A stretch of 9,175 nucleotides of DNA from Campylobacterota bacterium (GTDB taxonomy: Bacteria > Campylobacterota > Campylobacteria > Campylobacterales > Sulfurovaceae), in contig QMKU01000035.1 of NCBI GenBank assembly GCA_003646525.1, forward strand, positions 1 to 9,175, written 5' to 3'. The translations under genes and the position numbers were made by a program. A model generated the notes under the pieces. The model was not told the origin of the DNA, did not search any database, and saw only the letters and a list, made by a program, of their open reading frames with translations. How positions within the stretch are numbered: the stretch's first letter is position 1; each line of letters starts with the position of its first letter. This document shows, piece after piece, positions 1-7,670 of this stretch.

Positions 1-1223
1 CCAAAGAGAAACTCGCCCTAGCTGTCAAAAGTATCGAAGAGGAACTCGATGAGCGTCTCGCCTATTATCAGCAAGAGGATAGGATGGTAGAGTACAATCG
101 CCTTAAACAGCGTACAGAATTTGATCTTGAAATGATTGAAGCGACAGGTATGTGCAAAGGAATTGAAAACTATTCGCGTCATCTGACTGGCAAAAAACCT
201 GGAGAAACTCCTTATTCGATGCAGGATTATTTCGCTGCGATGCATGATGATTATCTGGTCATTGTAGATGAATCTCATGTCTCCCTCCCACAGTTTCGTG
301 GTATGTATGCAGGAGATAGAAGTCGCAAAGAGGTGTTGGTAGACCATGGATTCAGGCTACCTAGTGCACTAGACAACCGCCCACTAATGTTTGATGAATA
401 TATCCGTAAGGCACCGCATTTTCTCTTCGTCTCAGCTACCCCTGCACCACTAGAGATCGACCTCTCCTCTGTCATTGCAGAGCAGGTTGTGCGACCTACT
501 GGACTGCTGGACTCAGAGATCGAAATCATTGACAGTACTTATCAGGTCGAACACCTGCATGACAGGATGAAGGAAGTCATAGCAAAAGGCGAACGGGTGC
601 TTGTTACGGTATTGACAAAAAAGATGGCAGAAGAGTTGACAACCTATTATAATGACTTGGGACTCAGAGCCAAATATATGCACTCAGACCTTGATGTGAT
701 TGAGCGAAATCAAGTAATACGAAGCTTGCGCCTAGGGGAGTTTGACATCCTTATCGGCATCAATCTCCTCAGAGAAGGACTCGACCTACCCGAAGTGAGT
801 CTCGTCGCTATCTTGGATGCGGACAAGGAGGGCTTTTTGCGCAGTGAAACTTCTCTTATCCAGACTTCAGGACGCGCTGCACGCAATGTCAACGGACATG
901 TCTTGATGTATGCCAAGAAGATCACTCGATCGATGCAGGCTACTATAGATATCACAAGTGAACGGCGCAAAAAACAGATTGCCTACAATGCCGAGCATGG
1001 CATTATCCCCACAACGACACTGAGAGAGCTTGATACAAATCTCAAAGTAGAAGATGCTGGAGAGTTTTATGGGAAACACTCCAAGCTTGACAAGATGCCC
1101 AAAGCTGAACGACAACAGATTGTCAAAGAGCTCAAAGCTAAAATGCTTAATGCTGCCAAGAAACTAGACTTTGAAGAGGCGGCACGCCTCAGGGATGAAA
1201 TCGCAAAAATTAAAAAACTCTGA
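1..1223 (+). CDS. uvrB: UvrABC system protein B, C-terminal part (5' end outside window)
   Basis: UvrB is the damage-verifying helicase-like subunit of nucleotide excision repair; it is loaded by UvrA and recruits UvrC. The reading frame is open from base 3, well before the first ATG at 84, so the gene enters from the left; about 406 codons are visible against roughly 660-670 for the family. Visible signatures are [20 protein letters not shown] just after the edge, the Walker B/motif II box VDESH (about 264-278), [10 protein letters not shown] (motif III), and motifs V-VI in [15 protein letters not shown] and TSGRAARN. The last 35 residues ([15 protein letters not shown]) form the UVR coiled-coil motif that contacts UvrC. 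The N-terminal Walker A and most of the beta-hairpin lie outside. No frameshift is seen; the stop is TGA at 1221-1223. Only 37 bases separate it from ppk1, which appears to have its own promoter. Confidence 0.98.
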   Translation, partial: KEKLALAVKSIEEELDERLAYYQQEDRMVEYNRLKQRTEFDLEMIEATGMCKGIENYSRHLTGKKPGETPYSMQDYFAAMHDDYLVIVDESHVSLPQFRGMYAGDRSRKEVLVDHGFRLPSALDNRPLMFDEYIRKAPHFLFVSATPAPLEIDLSSVIAEQVVRPTGLLDSEIEIIDSTYQVEHLHDRMKEVIAKGERVLVTVLTKKMAEELTTYYNDLGLRAKYMHSDLDVIERNQVIRSLRLGEFDILIGINLLREGLDLPEVSLVAILDADKEGFLRSETSLIQTSGRAARNVNGHVLMYAKKITRSMQATIDITSERRKKQIAYNAEHGIIPTTTLRELDTNLKVEDAGEFYGKHSKLDKMPKAERQQIVKELKAKMLNAAKKLDFEEAARLRDEIAKIKKL

Positions 1224-1237
1224 TTTTTGGCTATAAT
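1224..1237 (+). promoter_or_regulatory. Sigma-70 type promoter for ppk1
   Basis: A five-T run (1224-1228), then GGC and a perfect TATAAT (1232-1237), sit directly after the uvrB stop. Campylobacterota promoters typically have a T-rich stretch and an extended -10 instead of a -35 box. Transcription would start near 1243-1245, leaving a leader of only about 16 bases that contains the ribosome binding site. The assignment rests on motif and position only. Confidence 0.7.
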
Positions 1238-1260
1238 CTAAGAAAAATTATGGAGATATG

Positions 1261-3345
1261 ATGATTGACCTCAACTCACCTCAACTCTACTTCAACCGAG
1301 AACTCTCTTGGTTGAAATTCAATTCACGCGTTTTAGCCCAGTCTCTTGACGAAATGCTCCCCCCACTAGAGAGATTAAAATTTCTAGCGATTTATGGTAC
1401 AAATCTAGATGAGTTTTATATGATTAGAGTGGCTGGATTAAAGTCACTTTATAAAGCTAGGATACAAGAGACAGGTCCAGACAAGCTTACACCAGGTGAA
1501 CAACTTGCTGCGATCCGAAGCTATCTACATGAAGAGCAGAGTATATTGGAAAACAGTTACAAAGATATCCTCTCTCAGCTCTATGCGCATAAAGTTATGA
1601 TCAAATCTTACAAGGCACTCGACAAAGAACAAAAACAAGAAATCAAGTCTATCTTTTTTGATCAGATTTATCCTGTCATCATCCCTATCGCTATCGATAC
1701 AACGCACCCCTTTCCCCACCTCAACAACCTCAGCTTTGGTCTTGCACTCACTCTGGTTGATGAGCATGAGAATATCAAGCATGGTTTGATCCGTATTCCT
1801 AGACTCTTGCCTCGCTTTATTCAGGTTGGCCACACCTTCATCCCTATAGAGAGTGTTGTCGAGAATTATATCAAAGATCTTTTTCCTGGGTATAGCAAGC
1901 TTGTCTCTACTCCCTTTCGTGTGACACGAAATGCTGACATTGCGATCGAAGAGGAGGAGGCTGATGACTTTCTTGAGATTCTCGAAGAGGGACTGAGGGC
2001 ACGAAATAAAGGCTCACTAGTTCGACTGGAAGTAAAAGAAGGTGCTGATAAGGAGTTGGTCAATTTCCTCAATACTCACATGCAACTCAGAGAAGAAGAT
2101 ATCTATTATTACGCAGATACCCCTCTCAATCTCGGAAGCTTGTGGCAAATCGTAGGAGACAAAACTCTCTCTCATCTTATTCTTCCCACTTACACACCCA
2201 AAACACTGCCACCACTCAACAGTGATGATATCTTTTCTGCCATTGAAAAACAGGATGTGCTACTCTACCATCCTTATGACAGTTTCGATCCTGTGGTAAG
2301 ATATATTCAACAAGCCTCTGTTCATCCTGATACGATCGCGATTCGCATGACGCTCTATCGTGTCGGGCCCAAATCGCCTATTGTCAAGGCACTTATTGAT
2401 GCTGTCAGAGATGGTAAACAGGTGACTGTTTTAGTTGAGCTCAAGGCGCGTTTCGATGAAGAAAATAATCTCATCTGGGCAAAATCTCTCGAAGATGCTG
2501 GTGCCCATGTCGTTTATGGTATTCCTGGTCTCAAGGTACATGCCAAAATCGCCCAAGTGATCAAGCGAGAAGGGAGCAAGCTCAAAAGCTATCTACATCT
2601 TGCAACAGGTAATTATAATCCTAGCACGGCCAAAATCTATACGGATATGAGCTATTTTACCACTAAGGTCAAACTAAACAACGATGCTACACGCTTTTTT
2701 CACTTTCTTACAGGGTTTTCTACTCATACTGAACTTGATACGCTCTATATGTCACCAACGGAGGTCAAACCAAAACTTCTCGAATTGATCAGTCAGGAGA
2801 GCAAGCATGGGTCAGAGGGTCACATCATCCTCAAGTCAAATTCACTTGTAGATCCTGGCATCATCAAGGCTCTCTATAAGGCATCGAAAACGGGTACAAA
2901 AATTGATTTGATTATTCGGGGCATCTGCTGTCTCAAACCAGGCATCAAAGGGGTGAGTGAAACAATCAAGGTTCACTCTATTATCGGAAAATATCTCGAA
3001 CATCCTAGGATTTACTACTTCAAACACGATAAAGTTGGATGCTATATCTCCAGTGCTGATCTCATGACTAGAAATTTGGTACGCCGTGTCGAACTGATGA
3101 CACCCATCGAAGAGCCCAACCTCTCACGACGAATCGAACAGATCCTCTTGCTGCAACTCAAAGACAATCAATTGCGCTGGGAGCTTAAAGAGAGTGGTGA
3201 ATATGCCAAAGTGCCTACTCTAGGTGGAAAAATCAACAACCATACGATTCTGGAAAACTATATCACCAAACTCTACGACAAGACACGCAAAGAGACACCA
3301 GACTATGTCCAAAAGTTGGCAGGTCGCCTGCTCAAAGATAGCTAA
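1261..3345 (+). CDS. ppk1: Polyphosphate kinase 1
   Basis: PPK1 reversibly transfers the ATP gamma-phosphate onto polyphosphate through a phosphohistidine, at or near the inner membrane. The 694-residue length fits the family (E. coli 688). The N domain opens with FNRELSWLKFNSRVL. The catalytic phospholipase D-like halves carry KVHAKIAQV with the probable autophosphorylated His427 (E. coli His435), and SYLHLATGNYNPSTAKIYTD with the second His446 (E. coli His454); the 19-residue spacing matches exactly. Arg367 (MTLYR) and Arg397 (ELKARFDEENN) correspond to E. coli Arg375 and Arg405. Two ATGs lie in tandem at 1258 and 1261. GGAGA (1252-1256) is only one base from the first and four from the second, so 1261 is preferred. 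The gene has its own promoter, and a hairpin repeat begins 15 bases after the stop. All key residues are present, so it should be active. Confidence 0.97.
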   Translation: MIDLNSPQLYFNRELSWLKFNSRVLAQSLDEMLPPLERLKFLAIYGTNLDEFYMIRVAGLKSLYKARIQETGPDKLTPGEQLAAIRSYLHEEQSILENSYKDILSQLYAHKVMIKSYKALDKEQKQEIKSIFFDQIYPVIIPIAIDTTHPFPHLNNLSFGLALTLVDEHENIKHGLIRIPRLLPRFIQVGHTFIPIESVVENYIKDLFPGYSKLVSTPFRVTRNADIAIEEEEADDFLEILEEGLRARNKGSLVRLEVKEGADKELVNFLNTHMQLREEDIYYYADTPLNLGSLWQIVGDKTLSHLILPTYTPKTLPPLNSDDIFSAIEKQDVLLYHPYDSFDPVVRYIQQASVHPDTIAIRMTLYRVGPKSPIVKALIDAVRDGKQVTVLVELKARFDEENNLIWAKSLEDAGAHVVYGIPGLKVHAKIAQVIKREGSKLKSYLHLATGNYNPSTAKIYTDMSYFTTKVKLNNDATRFFHFLTGFSTHTELDTLYMSPTEVKPKLLELISQESKHGSEGHIILKSNSLVDPGIIKALYKASKTGTKIDLIIRGICCLKPGIKGVSETIKVHSIIGKYLEHPRIYYFKHDKVGCYISSADLMTRNLVRRVELMTPIEEPNLSRRIEQILLLQLKDNQLRWELKESGEYAKVPTLGGKINNHTILENYITKLYDKTRKETPDYVQKLAGRLLKDS

Positions 3346-3359
3346 GGAACTGTAGTTTT

Positions 3360-3429
3360 ATAATACCAAACAATAGATACTTGGAGCAGGGACTTTAGTC
3401 CCATCAAACGGGACTAAAGTCCCTACTCC
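3360..3429 (+). repeat. REP-like hairpin repeat, copy 1
   Basis: A 25-base flank, ATAATACCAAA-C-AATAGATACTTGG, overlaps a 47-base core (3383-3429). The core is a 20-base arm GGAGCAGGGACTTTAGTCCC, a 7-base loop ATCAAAC, and a second arm (3410-3429) complementary at 19 of 20 positions. Each arm contains the smaller palindrome GGGACT..AGTCCC, so the strand can fold as one long hairpin or two small ones. By hand alignment it matches the reverse complement of copy 2 at 67 of 70 bases. It lies between ppk1 and the YrdA-like gene on the same strand. It could weaken read-through, but no T-run follows the stem. Confidence 0.93.
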
Positions 3430-3450
3430 TAAAAGAAAGGGAAATACTGT

Positions 3451-3975
3451 ATGTTGATAAAATTCAAAGAGTGGACACCAAAACTGGGAAAAAATGGCTG
3501 GATTGCCGATGGGGCAAGTGTGATAGGGAGAGTCACGATGGGTGAAGATAGTGCTATCTGGTTCGGTTGTGTTGTGCGTGGAGATGTGCACTTCATCACG
3601 ATAGGAGACCGAAGCAATATCCAAGATCTCTCCATGGTGCATGTCACTCACCACAAAAAAGAGGATATGAGTGACGGCAATCCCACACATATAGGAGATG
3701 ATGTTACTATCGGACACAGAGTAATGCTCCATGGCTGCACGATCGAAGATGCCTGCCTCATAGGCATGAGTGCTACTATTCTCGATGGTGCTGTCATCGG
3801 CAAAGAGTCGATCGTGGGTGCTGGTAGCCTCGTGACCAAAAACAAAAAATTCCCACCTCGCTCTCTCATCATGGGAAGCCCAGCCAAGGTAGTCAGGGAG
3901 CTGACAGACGAAGAAGTCGAAGAGCTCTATGCCTCAGCCAGACGCTATGTAAGCTTCAAAAACGAATATCAATAA
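3451..3975 (+). CDS. Gamma-carbonic anhydrase family protein (YrdA/PaaY-like)
   Basis: A 174-residue left-handed parallel beta-helix protein of the hexapeptide-repeat superfamily, close in length and sequence to E. coli YrdA. Repeats such as IGRVTMGEDSAIWFGCVVRGD and IGDDVTIGHRVMLHGC run through residues 20-150. By comparison with Methanosarcina Cam, the zinc ligands are His64 (MVHVTHH), His89 (IGHR) and His94 (LHGC); Arg43, Asp45 (VVRGD) and Gln58 (NIQD) are the conserved structural and active-site residues. The acidic loop carrying Cam Glu84 is missing, as in YrdA and CamH proteins, so CO2 hydration is possible but unproven. A purine-rich AAAGAAAGGG ends about nine bases before the ATG. The start lies 21 bases after repeat copy 1, and the EI24-type gene follows after 16 bases, which suggests co-transcription. 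Confidence 0.93.
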   Translation: MLIKFKEWTPKLGKNGWIADGASVIGRVTMGEDSAIWFGCVVRGDVHFITIGDRSNIQDLSMVHVTHHKKEDMSDGNPTHIGDDVTIGHRVMLHGCTIEDACLIGMSATILDGAVIGKESIVGAGSLVTKNKKFPPRSLIMGSPAKVVRELTDEEVEELYASARRYVSFKNEYQ

Positions 3976-3991
3976 GGAGACAAGCCACATT

Positions 3992-4654
3992 ATGCAAAAA
4001 GTTATCACAAAATCTCTCAGCGATATCCTGAGCCCTACTGTCATCATTTTTGTCATCAAAGTTGGTCTAGGATCGATTCTACTGTGGGTCGTCCTGCTGT
4101 CGGTCTCTTGGGGGCTATATGAGAAAATGATATCAGCCTATATTCAGAAGATCCCCCTAGTCGGTGACTGGGAGTGGATCCAATCAGGAGGAACGCTTAT
4201 CGTCGCACTGATCGTAGGATATATGTTGGTGATTATTACGATCTCTGCGTTCACCTCTCTCTTTAGCGAACCCCTCCTGATCAAACTAGCAAAAAAACAC
4301 TACCCCCTCACTGAAGTCGTGGGTACCCCTGCCATCAGCACATCACTCTGGTTGACTATCAAAACCTCTGTGCTCTTTCTTCTCCTTTTTCTCTTCTCTT
4401 TTCCTCTACTTTTCATCCCCGTACTTGGACAAATTTGGATGCTTTGGCTCTGGTCAATTCTGGTGAAAGAGCCTACTGCCTATGATGTTGGTTCACTTTT
4501 CATAACAGACAAAACGATACTAAAAAAGAAAAGCAAACAGTCAGGAGTGACCGCAATGCTCGCTTCACTCTTCAACTATATCCCCCTGTTAAATATTTTT
4601 GCACCTGTTTTTGCGCAGATTATGTTTTTGCATCAGATATTGGGGAAGAGGTAG
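3992..4654 (+). CDS. EI24 domain membrane protein (CysZ-like)
   Basis: A 220-residue integral membrane protein. Hydrophobic segments lie at about residues 16-43, 67-91, 118-157 (long enough for two spans) and 188-213. The ending NYIPLLNIFAPVFAQIMFLH is the typical C-terminal signature of the EI24/CysZ family. CysZ itself is a sulfate permease in enteric bacteria. Distant EI24 members of Campylobacterota have no assigned substrate, so the transport role is inference. AAGGAGA overlaps the stop of the preceding gene, but GGAG ends 12 bases before the ATG, an unusually long gap; no other start in frame is available. It is probably co-transcribed with the YrdA-like gene, and a link to bicarbonate or anion handling is an idea only. 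The inverted repeat copy 2 begins 21 bases after the TAG stop. Confidence 0.85.
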   Translation: MQKVITKSLSDILSPTVIIFVIKVGLGSILLWVVLLSVSWGLYEKMISAYIQKIPLVGDWEWIQSGGTLIVALIVGYMLVIITISAFTSLFSEPLLIKLAKKHYPLTEVVGTPAISTSLWLTIKTSVLFLLLFLFSFPLLFIPVLGQIWMLWLWSILVKEPTAYDVGSLFITDKTILKKKSKQSGVTAMLASLFNYIPLLNIFAPVFAQIMFLHQILGKR

Positions 4655-4674
4655 ATGAGGATATATTACTATTA

Positions 4675-4744
4675 GGAGCAGGGACTTTAGTCCCGTTTGA
4701 TGGGACTGAAGTCCCTGCTCCAAGTATCTATTTTTTGGTATTAT
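4675..4744 (-). repeat. REP-like hairpin repeat, copy 2 (inverted)
   Basis: The core 4675-4721 has arms at 4675-4694 and 4702-4721 (19 of 20 complementary; the mismatch is a G-T wobble) around the loop GTTTGAT, the reverse complement of the copy 1 loop. The flank 4720-4744 is the reverse complement of the copy 1 flank with one difference. It fills the 111-base gap between the convergent EI24 and DUF4139 genes. It may act as a terminator for one or both: on the + strand a T6 run (4731-4736) follows nine bases after the stem, too far for a textbook intrinsic terminator. Confidence 0.93.
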
Positions 4745-4765
4745 TAAATCGGTATCCCCAAAGTC

Positions 4766-6154
4766 TCAGTACATCTTCATATCATAACTGATCGTCATTT
4801 TGTATGCTTCATCCGGTTTGAGTGCGATAGTGTAGCGTGCCTCAAAAGCATTGAGTTGTTCTTTGCTACACTGCTTGCTACAGGTATCTGTGATGGTCAA
4901 TTTACCCTGATTGGTAGGAACGCTCTTATAAAGCTTGATGACTTCGTCTTTTTGACTGTGGTTGTTGACAGTGATTTCATAGCTGATATGTCTCTCCCTC
5001 TTGGTTTGACGAAAATCGACGATCTTCTCTTTGCCGACGATATCAAAATACTTCCCAATAGTCAGTTTGACGGTTTCATCTTTTGGAATATCTCTGATAG
5101 TACTAGCTCCAACAAATCGTGAGACTTTGTCCTGATCTTCCTTGTAAACTCGGACTGTACCTTTGGGCAAGGGGATACCAAGGTGGTTCTCTTCACTGTT
5201 TTTAAATTCGACGATTTGACTGAAGCGCAATTTCCTCTCTCCAAAATTGGAGAAGTAGAACGACTCTTTGTTGAAGGCGTATTTTTCATACGCGATTGCC
5301 TTTTTTCCTATGAAAGAGATCTGTTTTTTCTCTTTATCTTTGATGGTTTCTCTAAATGGTATTTTGTAGATATGGTAGCCAGAGAAGGCTTCATTTTGGA
5401 TATTCCCACCATCCTCTGCGACAGCAGCCATTCGACTCTTTGCATAGACTCTGTGTATCTCCTGTTTTTTGGGCATATTGACATCTCCTGCGAGGACGGT
5501 GATATCGGCATCATGATAAGTTGCTCCAGAGTTGTTGGTGATCGTGACCCAAGAGTTTAGGTTGAGTCTATTGTCGTCGAGTAGATCGATCGTATAGTCA
5601 CTCTTCCAACTGAGCCCTTTTGTCAGATATTTGAGATCTATATCGAGCTCTTTGGTATCTGTTTTGATATTCCAAAAGAGAGAGGGCTTGATCGCCATCT
5701 CTTTTGGGATGCTTGGGAAAAATACTTTATAGGGGGTATGGATCGCCCCTTCATCTTTTTCACGGATCAGTATTGGATTGGTAGAGAGTAGGGTTCCCTC
5801 CTTTCGTTCTGTAGACTCTTCATCATCTGTATAGCGAACGACTCTCCCCGTGTGATACTTAAGTAGAGAGCTATAGCTGATCACATCATAGGAGTAGTTT
5901 TGAGAAAATAGCCTTACTGGCTGTGAAAATATAGCAATGACTGAACTAGTATCGATCAAACTAGGTACACCTGGATACATGAGCTTTACACTACCAGGAT
6001 TATCGATCATAGCAGATCGTTTTTCACTAATCATAGCAAGATTACTTCCATAAATAGTCAGTGAGATATTTTCTGGCGCATTAGTGATGGCGAGATTTTC
6101 TGTGGCAAGTAGCGGGACAGAGAGGAGCAGTGTACTGAGTATGAGATTTTTCAT
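4766..6154 (-). CDS. DUF4139 domain exported protein
   Basis: A 462-residue protein beginning with a Sec signal peptide, MKNLILSTLLLSVPLLA, with probable cleavage after Ala17. The mature part is beta-rich. YLTKGLSWKSDYTIDL (176-191) followed by SWVTITNNSGATYHDADITV (201-220) and LAGDVN is the hallmark of DUF4139 proteins, predicted periplasmic or surface proteins of unknown role; the domain fills the rest of the chain. The only cysteines visible, Cys425 and Cys429 in a CSKQC motif near the end, could form a disulfide after export. AAGGA lies about seven bases before the ATG, and a TGCTATAAT promoter candidate is 48 bases upstream, so it probably has its own transcript although the ATPase gene lies upstream on the same strand. 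It converges on the EI24 gene. Family assignment is firm; function is unknown. Confidence 0.88.
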   Translation of the reverse strand: MKNLILSTLLLSVPLLATENLAITNAPENISLTIYGSNLAMISEKRSAMIDNPGSVKLMYPGVPSLIDTSSVIAIFSQPVRLFSQNYSYDVISYSSLLKYHTGRVVRYTDDEESTERKEGTLLSTNPILIREKDEGAIHTPYKVFFPSIPKEMAIKPSLFWNIKTDTKELDIDLKYLTKGLSWKSDYTIDLLDDNRLNLNSWVTITNNSGATYHDADITVLAGDVNMPKKQEIHRVYAKSRMAAVAEDGGNIQNEAFSGYHIYKIPFRETIKDKEKKQISFIGKKAIAYEKYAFNKESFYFSNFGERKLRFSQIVEFKNSEENHLGIPLPKGTVRVYKEDQDKVSRFVGASTIRDIPKDETVKLTIGKYFDIVGKEKIVDFRQTKRERHISYEITVNNHSQKDEVIKLYKSVPTNQGKLTITDTCSKQCSKEQLNAFEARYTIALKPDEAYKMTISYDMKMY

Positions 6155-6201
6155 TATCTTTCCTTTTTGGGTTTACTAGAGGTTTCGTATTAATCCATTG
6201 C

Positions 6202-6210
6202 ATTATAGCA
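6202..6210 (-). promoter_or_regulatory. Extended -10 promoter for the DUF4139 gene
   Basis: On the minus strand the sequence reads TGCTATAAT (6210 down to 6202), a perfect TATAAT with a TG extension; transcription would start near 6195, about 40 bases before the ATG at 6154. The 12 bases TTATGCTATAAT are identical to those in front of the gene at 9069. An interrupted inverted repeat (6206-6234) overlaps its upstream edge. Confidence 0.6.
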
Positions 6211-6234
6211 TAAGAACATTTCTTATTTATGCTA
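6206..6234. promoter_or_regulatory. Inverted repeat overlapping the -10 region
   Basis: TAGCATAA (6206-6213) and TTATGCTA (6227-6234) are exact complements 13 bases apart, with AAGAA/TTCTT pairing inside, so the stretch can fold as an 11-pair hairpin with a small bulge. It covers the upstream part of the DUF4139 promoter and lies 38 bases after the ATPase stop. It could be an operator or the ATPase gene's transcript end; there is no T-tract after the stem on the minus strand, which argues against a standard terminator. Confidence 0.4.
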
Positions 6235-6271
6235 ACCCCCCCTCCTTAAAGGTCAATTTCTTGGCTTATCC

Positions 6272-7591
6272 TCAAGCCTCTACCAACCACTCCAAAATAT
6301 TGACAACCTTAATATCTAGTCCATTATACTCTACTGCTTCAGAGCTATCTTCACACAACACCATCAACTCTACATCTTTTAGATTTAGCTCATCGATTAC
6401 TTTGGCAAAGGGGGCGAGTTCTCTCTTGCGTGTTTTTGCATCATTTAGACTTAGCGTTACTTGGATAAGTGAGACTATCTCTCTATCTCTCTCTACTATA
6501 AAGTCACACTCCAAATCTCCTTTGGTTTTATAATAGTAAGGCTTGTAATCCCTGCGTAGCAACTCCAATAGAACTACACTCTCCAAATCATGCCCCTTTG
6601 TTTTGAGATTTGGTACTCTTAGGAGATTGGAGAGTCCCAAATCAATGGAGTAGTACTTTTTGGCATTGGCATGTTGTTTTTTGAGTGAGTAGTCAAACTT
6701 ATTAATCGAGATTATCATATAGGCTTTTTCAAGATACTCCATATAATCCCTAGCCATATCATAAGAGATGCCAAAGCTGTTTTTGAGTCTATTAATGGTG
6801 TGATAGGTAGCACTATTAGAGAGCAAAAAAGCAGAGAGGTCTCTGAGGATATTAAAGTTTTTGAGCTTGAACCGTGCTATGATGTCTTTGAGTAAAATAG
6901 AGTTGAAGTACCCCTCTATCAGCTCCTTTTGCATCACATGGTTTTGGCGATACTCCACACTTTTAGGAAATCCTCCTTCGTCTATAAATGCTCTAAACTC
7001 ACGGTTAATTAGATGTTTTTGAGATATAAACTCCATTTTATTGTTTATCTCTATATCTTCAAAGAGCAAAAATTCTCTAAAGCTCAGAGGATAAACCTCC
7101 ACACTTACATATCGACCACTTAGAGCCGTACCTATCTCAGAGCTTAGCATAGAGGAGTTGGAACCTGCGGCATAGAGATATGAGCGTTTGAGTTCATACT
7201 CCGTATTGACCCACTTCTCCCAATGTTCGATATTTTGCACCTCATCCAAAAAAATATAGGGTTTGCCTTGTGGAGCGACAAACTCCATATAGGTATCTTT
7301 GATAAGCCCCAAAAGCTCCACTCCCAAATGACCAATCAAGCGAACATCTTCAAAGTTGATAAAGAGTAGTTCCTCTTTAGCTACACCACTCTCTACAAGG
7401 CGTTTCATCTCATTGATTAGCAGTGTCGATTTACCGCATCTTCTTACCCCTTTGATGACGACTACCTCATCATTTTGGCTTAGCTTGGATATCTGTATCT
7501 CATATAGTTTGCGTTTCGTCGTCGGTGGAAACTCCCTATTCCAATAGTTCCAATCAAGCAGTATCTCAAAGAGTTGGTTTTTGCTAAGCAT
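6272..7591 (-). CDS. AAA_14/DUF4143-type ATP-binding protein
   Basis: A 439-residue ATPase of the archaeal/bacterial AAA_14 plus DUF4143 family, often found as orphan genes and suspected in defence, toxin or mobile-element functions; none is established. Walker A is GVRRCGKST (48-56), Walker B is YIFLDE (112-117), followed by AAGSNSSML (141-149, sensor-1 type) and the SGRYVSVEVYPLSFREFLLF block (158-177) typical of the family. A winged-helix-like region (about 245-300) precedes the C-terminal nuclease-fold domain with DLESVVLLEL (335-344), Asp363 in ECDFIV, and IQVT (376-379) where active nucleases have (E/Q)xK; the lysine is replaced by Thr, so cleavage activity is doubtful. AAAAAGG lies about six bases before the ATG. 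The gene looks more AT-rich than uvrB or ppk1, fitting an accessory, possibly transferred gene. It stands alone on the minus strand with gaps of about 100 bases on each side. Confidence 0.9.
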   Translation of the reverse strand: MLSKNQLFEILLDWNYWNREFPPTTKRKLYEIQISKLSQNDEVVVIKGVRRCGKSTLLINEMKRLVESGVAKEELLFINFEDVRLIGHLGVELLGLIKDTYMEFVAPQGKPYIFLDEVQNIEHWEKWVNTEYELKRSYLYAAGSNSSMLSSEIGTALSGRYVSVEVYPLSFREFLLFEDIEINNKMEFISQKHLINREFRAFIDEGGFPKSVEYRQNHVMQKELIEGYFNSILLKDIIARFKLKNFNILRDLSAFLLSNSATYHTINRLKNSFGISYDMARDYMEYLEKAYMIISINKFDYSLKKQHANAKKYYSIDLGLSNLLRVPNLKTKGHDLESVVLLELLRRDYKPYYYKTKGDLECDFIVERDREIVSLIQVTLSLNDAKTRKRELAPFAKVIDELNLKDVELMVLCEDSSEAVEYNGLDIKVVNILEWLVEA

Positions 7592-7618
7592 AAGTTACCT
7601 TTTTATGTTGTAAAATGT

Positions 7619-7627
7619 ATTTTATCA
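7619..7627 (-). promoter_or_regulatory. Candidate promoter for the ATPase gene
   Basis: The minus strand reads TGATAAAAT (7627 down to 7619), one base from TATAAT with a TG extension, 28 bases before the ATG at 7591. The surrounding 7592-7670 stretch is very AT-rich, so chance matches are likely and the call is weak. Confidence 0.4.
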
Positions 7628-7670
7628 TAAAATTACAGGTTATAACATATAAAATAGTTATTTATACCAG

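Noticed and set aside
18..347. Open frame of 109 codons on the minus strand inside uvrB
   Set aside because: It lies opposite unmistakable UvrB sequence, has no recognisable protein character, and is a shadow frame.
3358..3732. Minus strand open frame of 124 codons across repeat copy 1 and the YrdA-like gene
   Set aside because: It reads through the hairpin repeat and antisense to a conserved gene; it has no ribosome site or family likeness.
3346..4744. Composite transposon or insertion sequence
   Set aside because: No transposase and no target-site duplication could be seen around the block; only the inverted REP-like copies are supported.
5183..5560. + strand open frame of 125 codons inside the DUF4139 gene
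   Set aside because: It is antisense to a well-supported secreted protein; its hydrophobic look comes from the complementary codons.
6236..6242. Phase-variable contingency gene
   Set aside because: Seven C is short, the tract is intergenic, and neither neighbouring frame is broken by it; kept only as part of a low-interest finding.
6198..6533. + strand open frame of 111 codons at the ATPase 3' end
   Set aside because: Ser/Thr/Leu-rich translation typical of an antisense shadow; the ATPase frame has clear domain motifs over the same bases.
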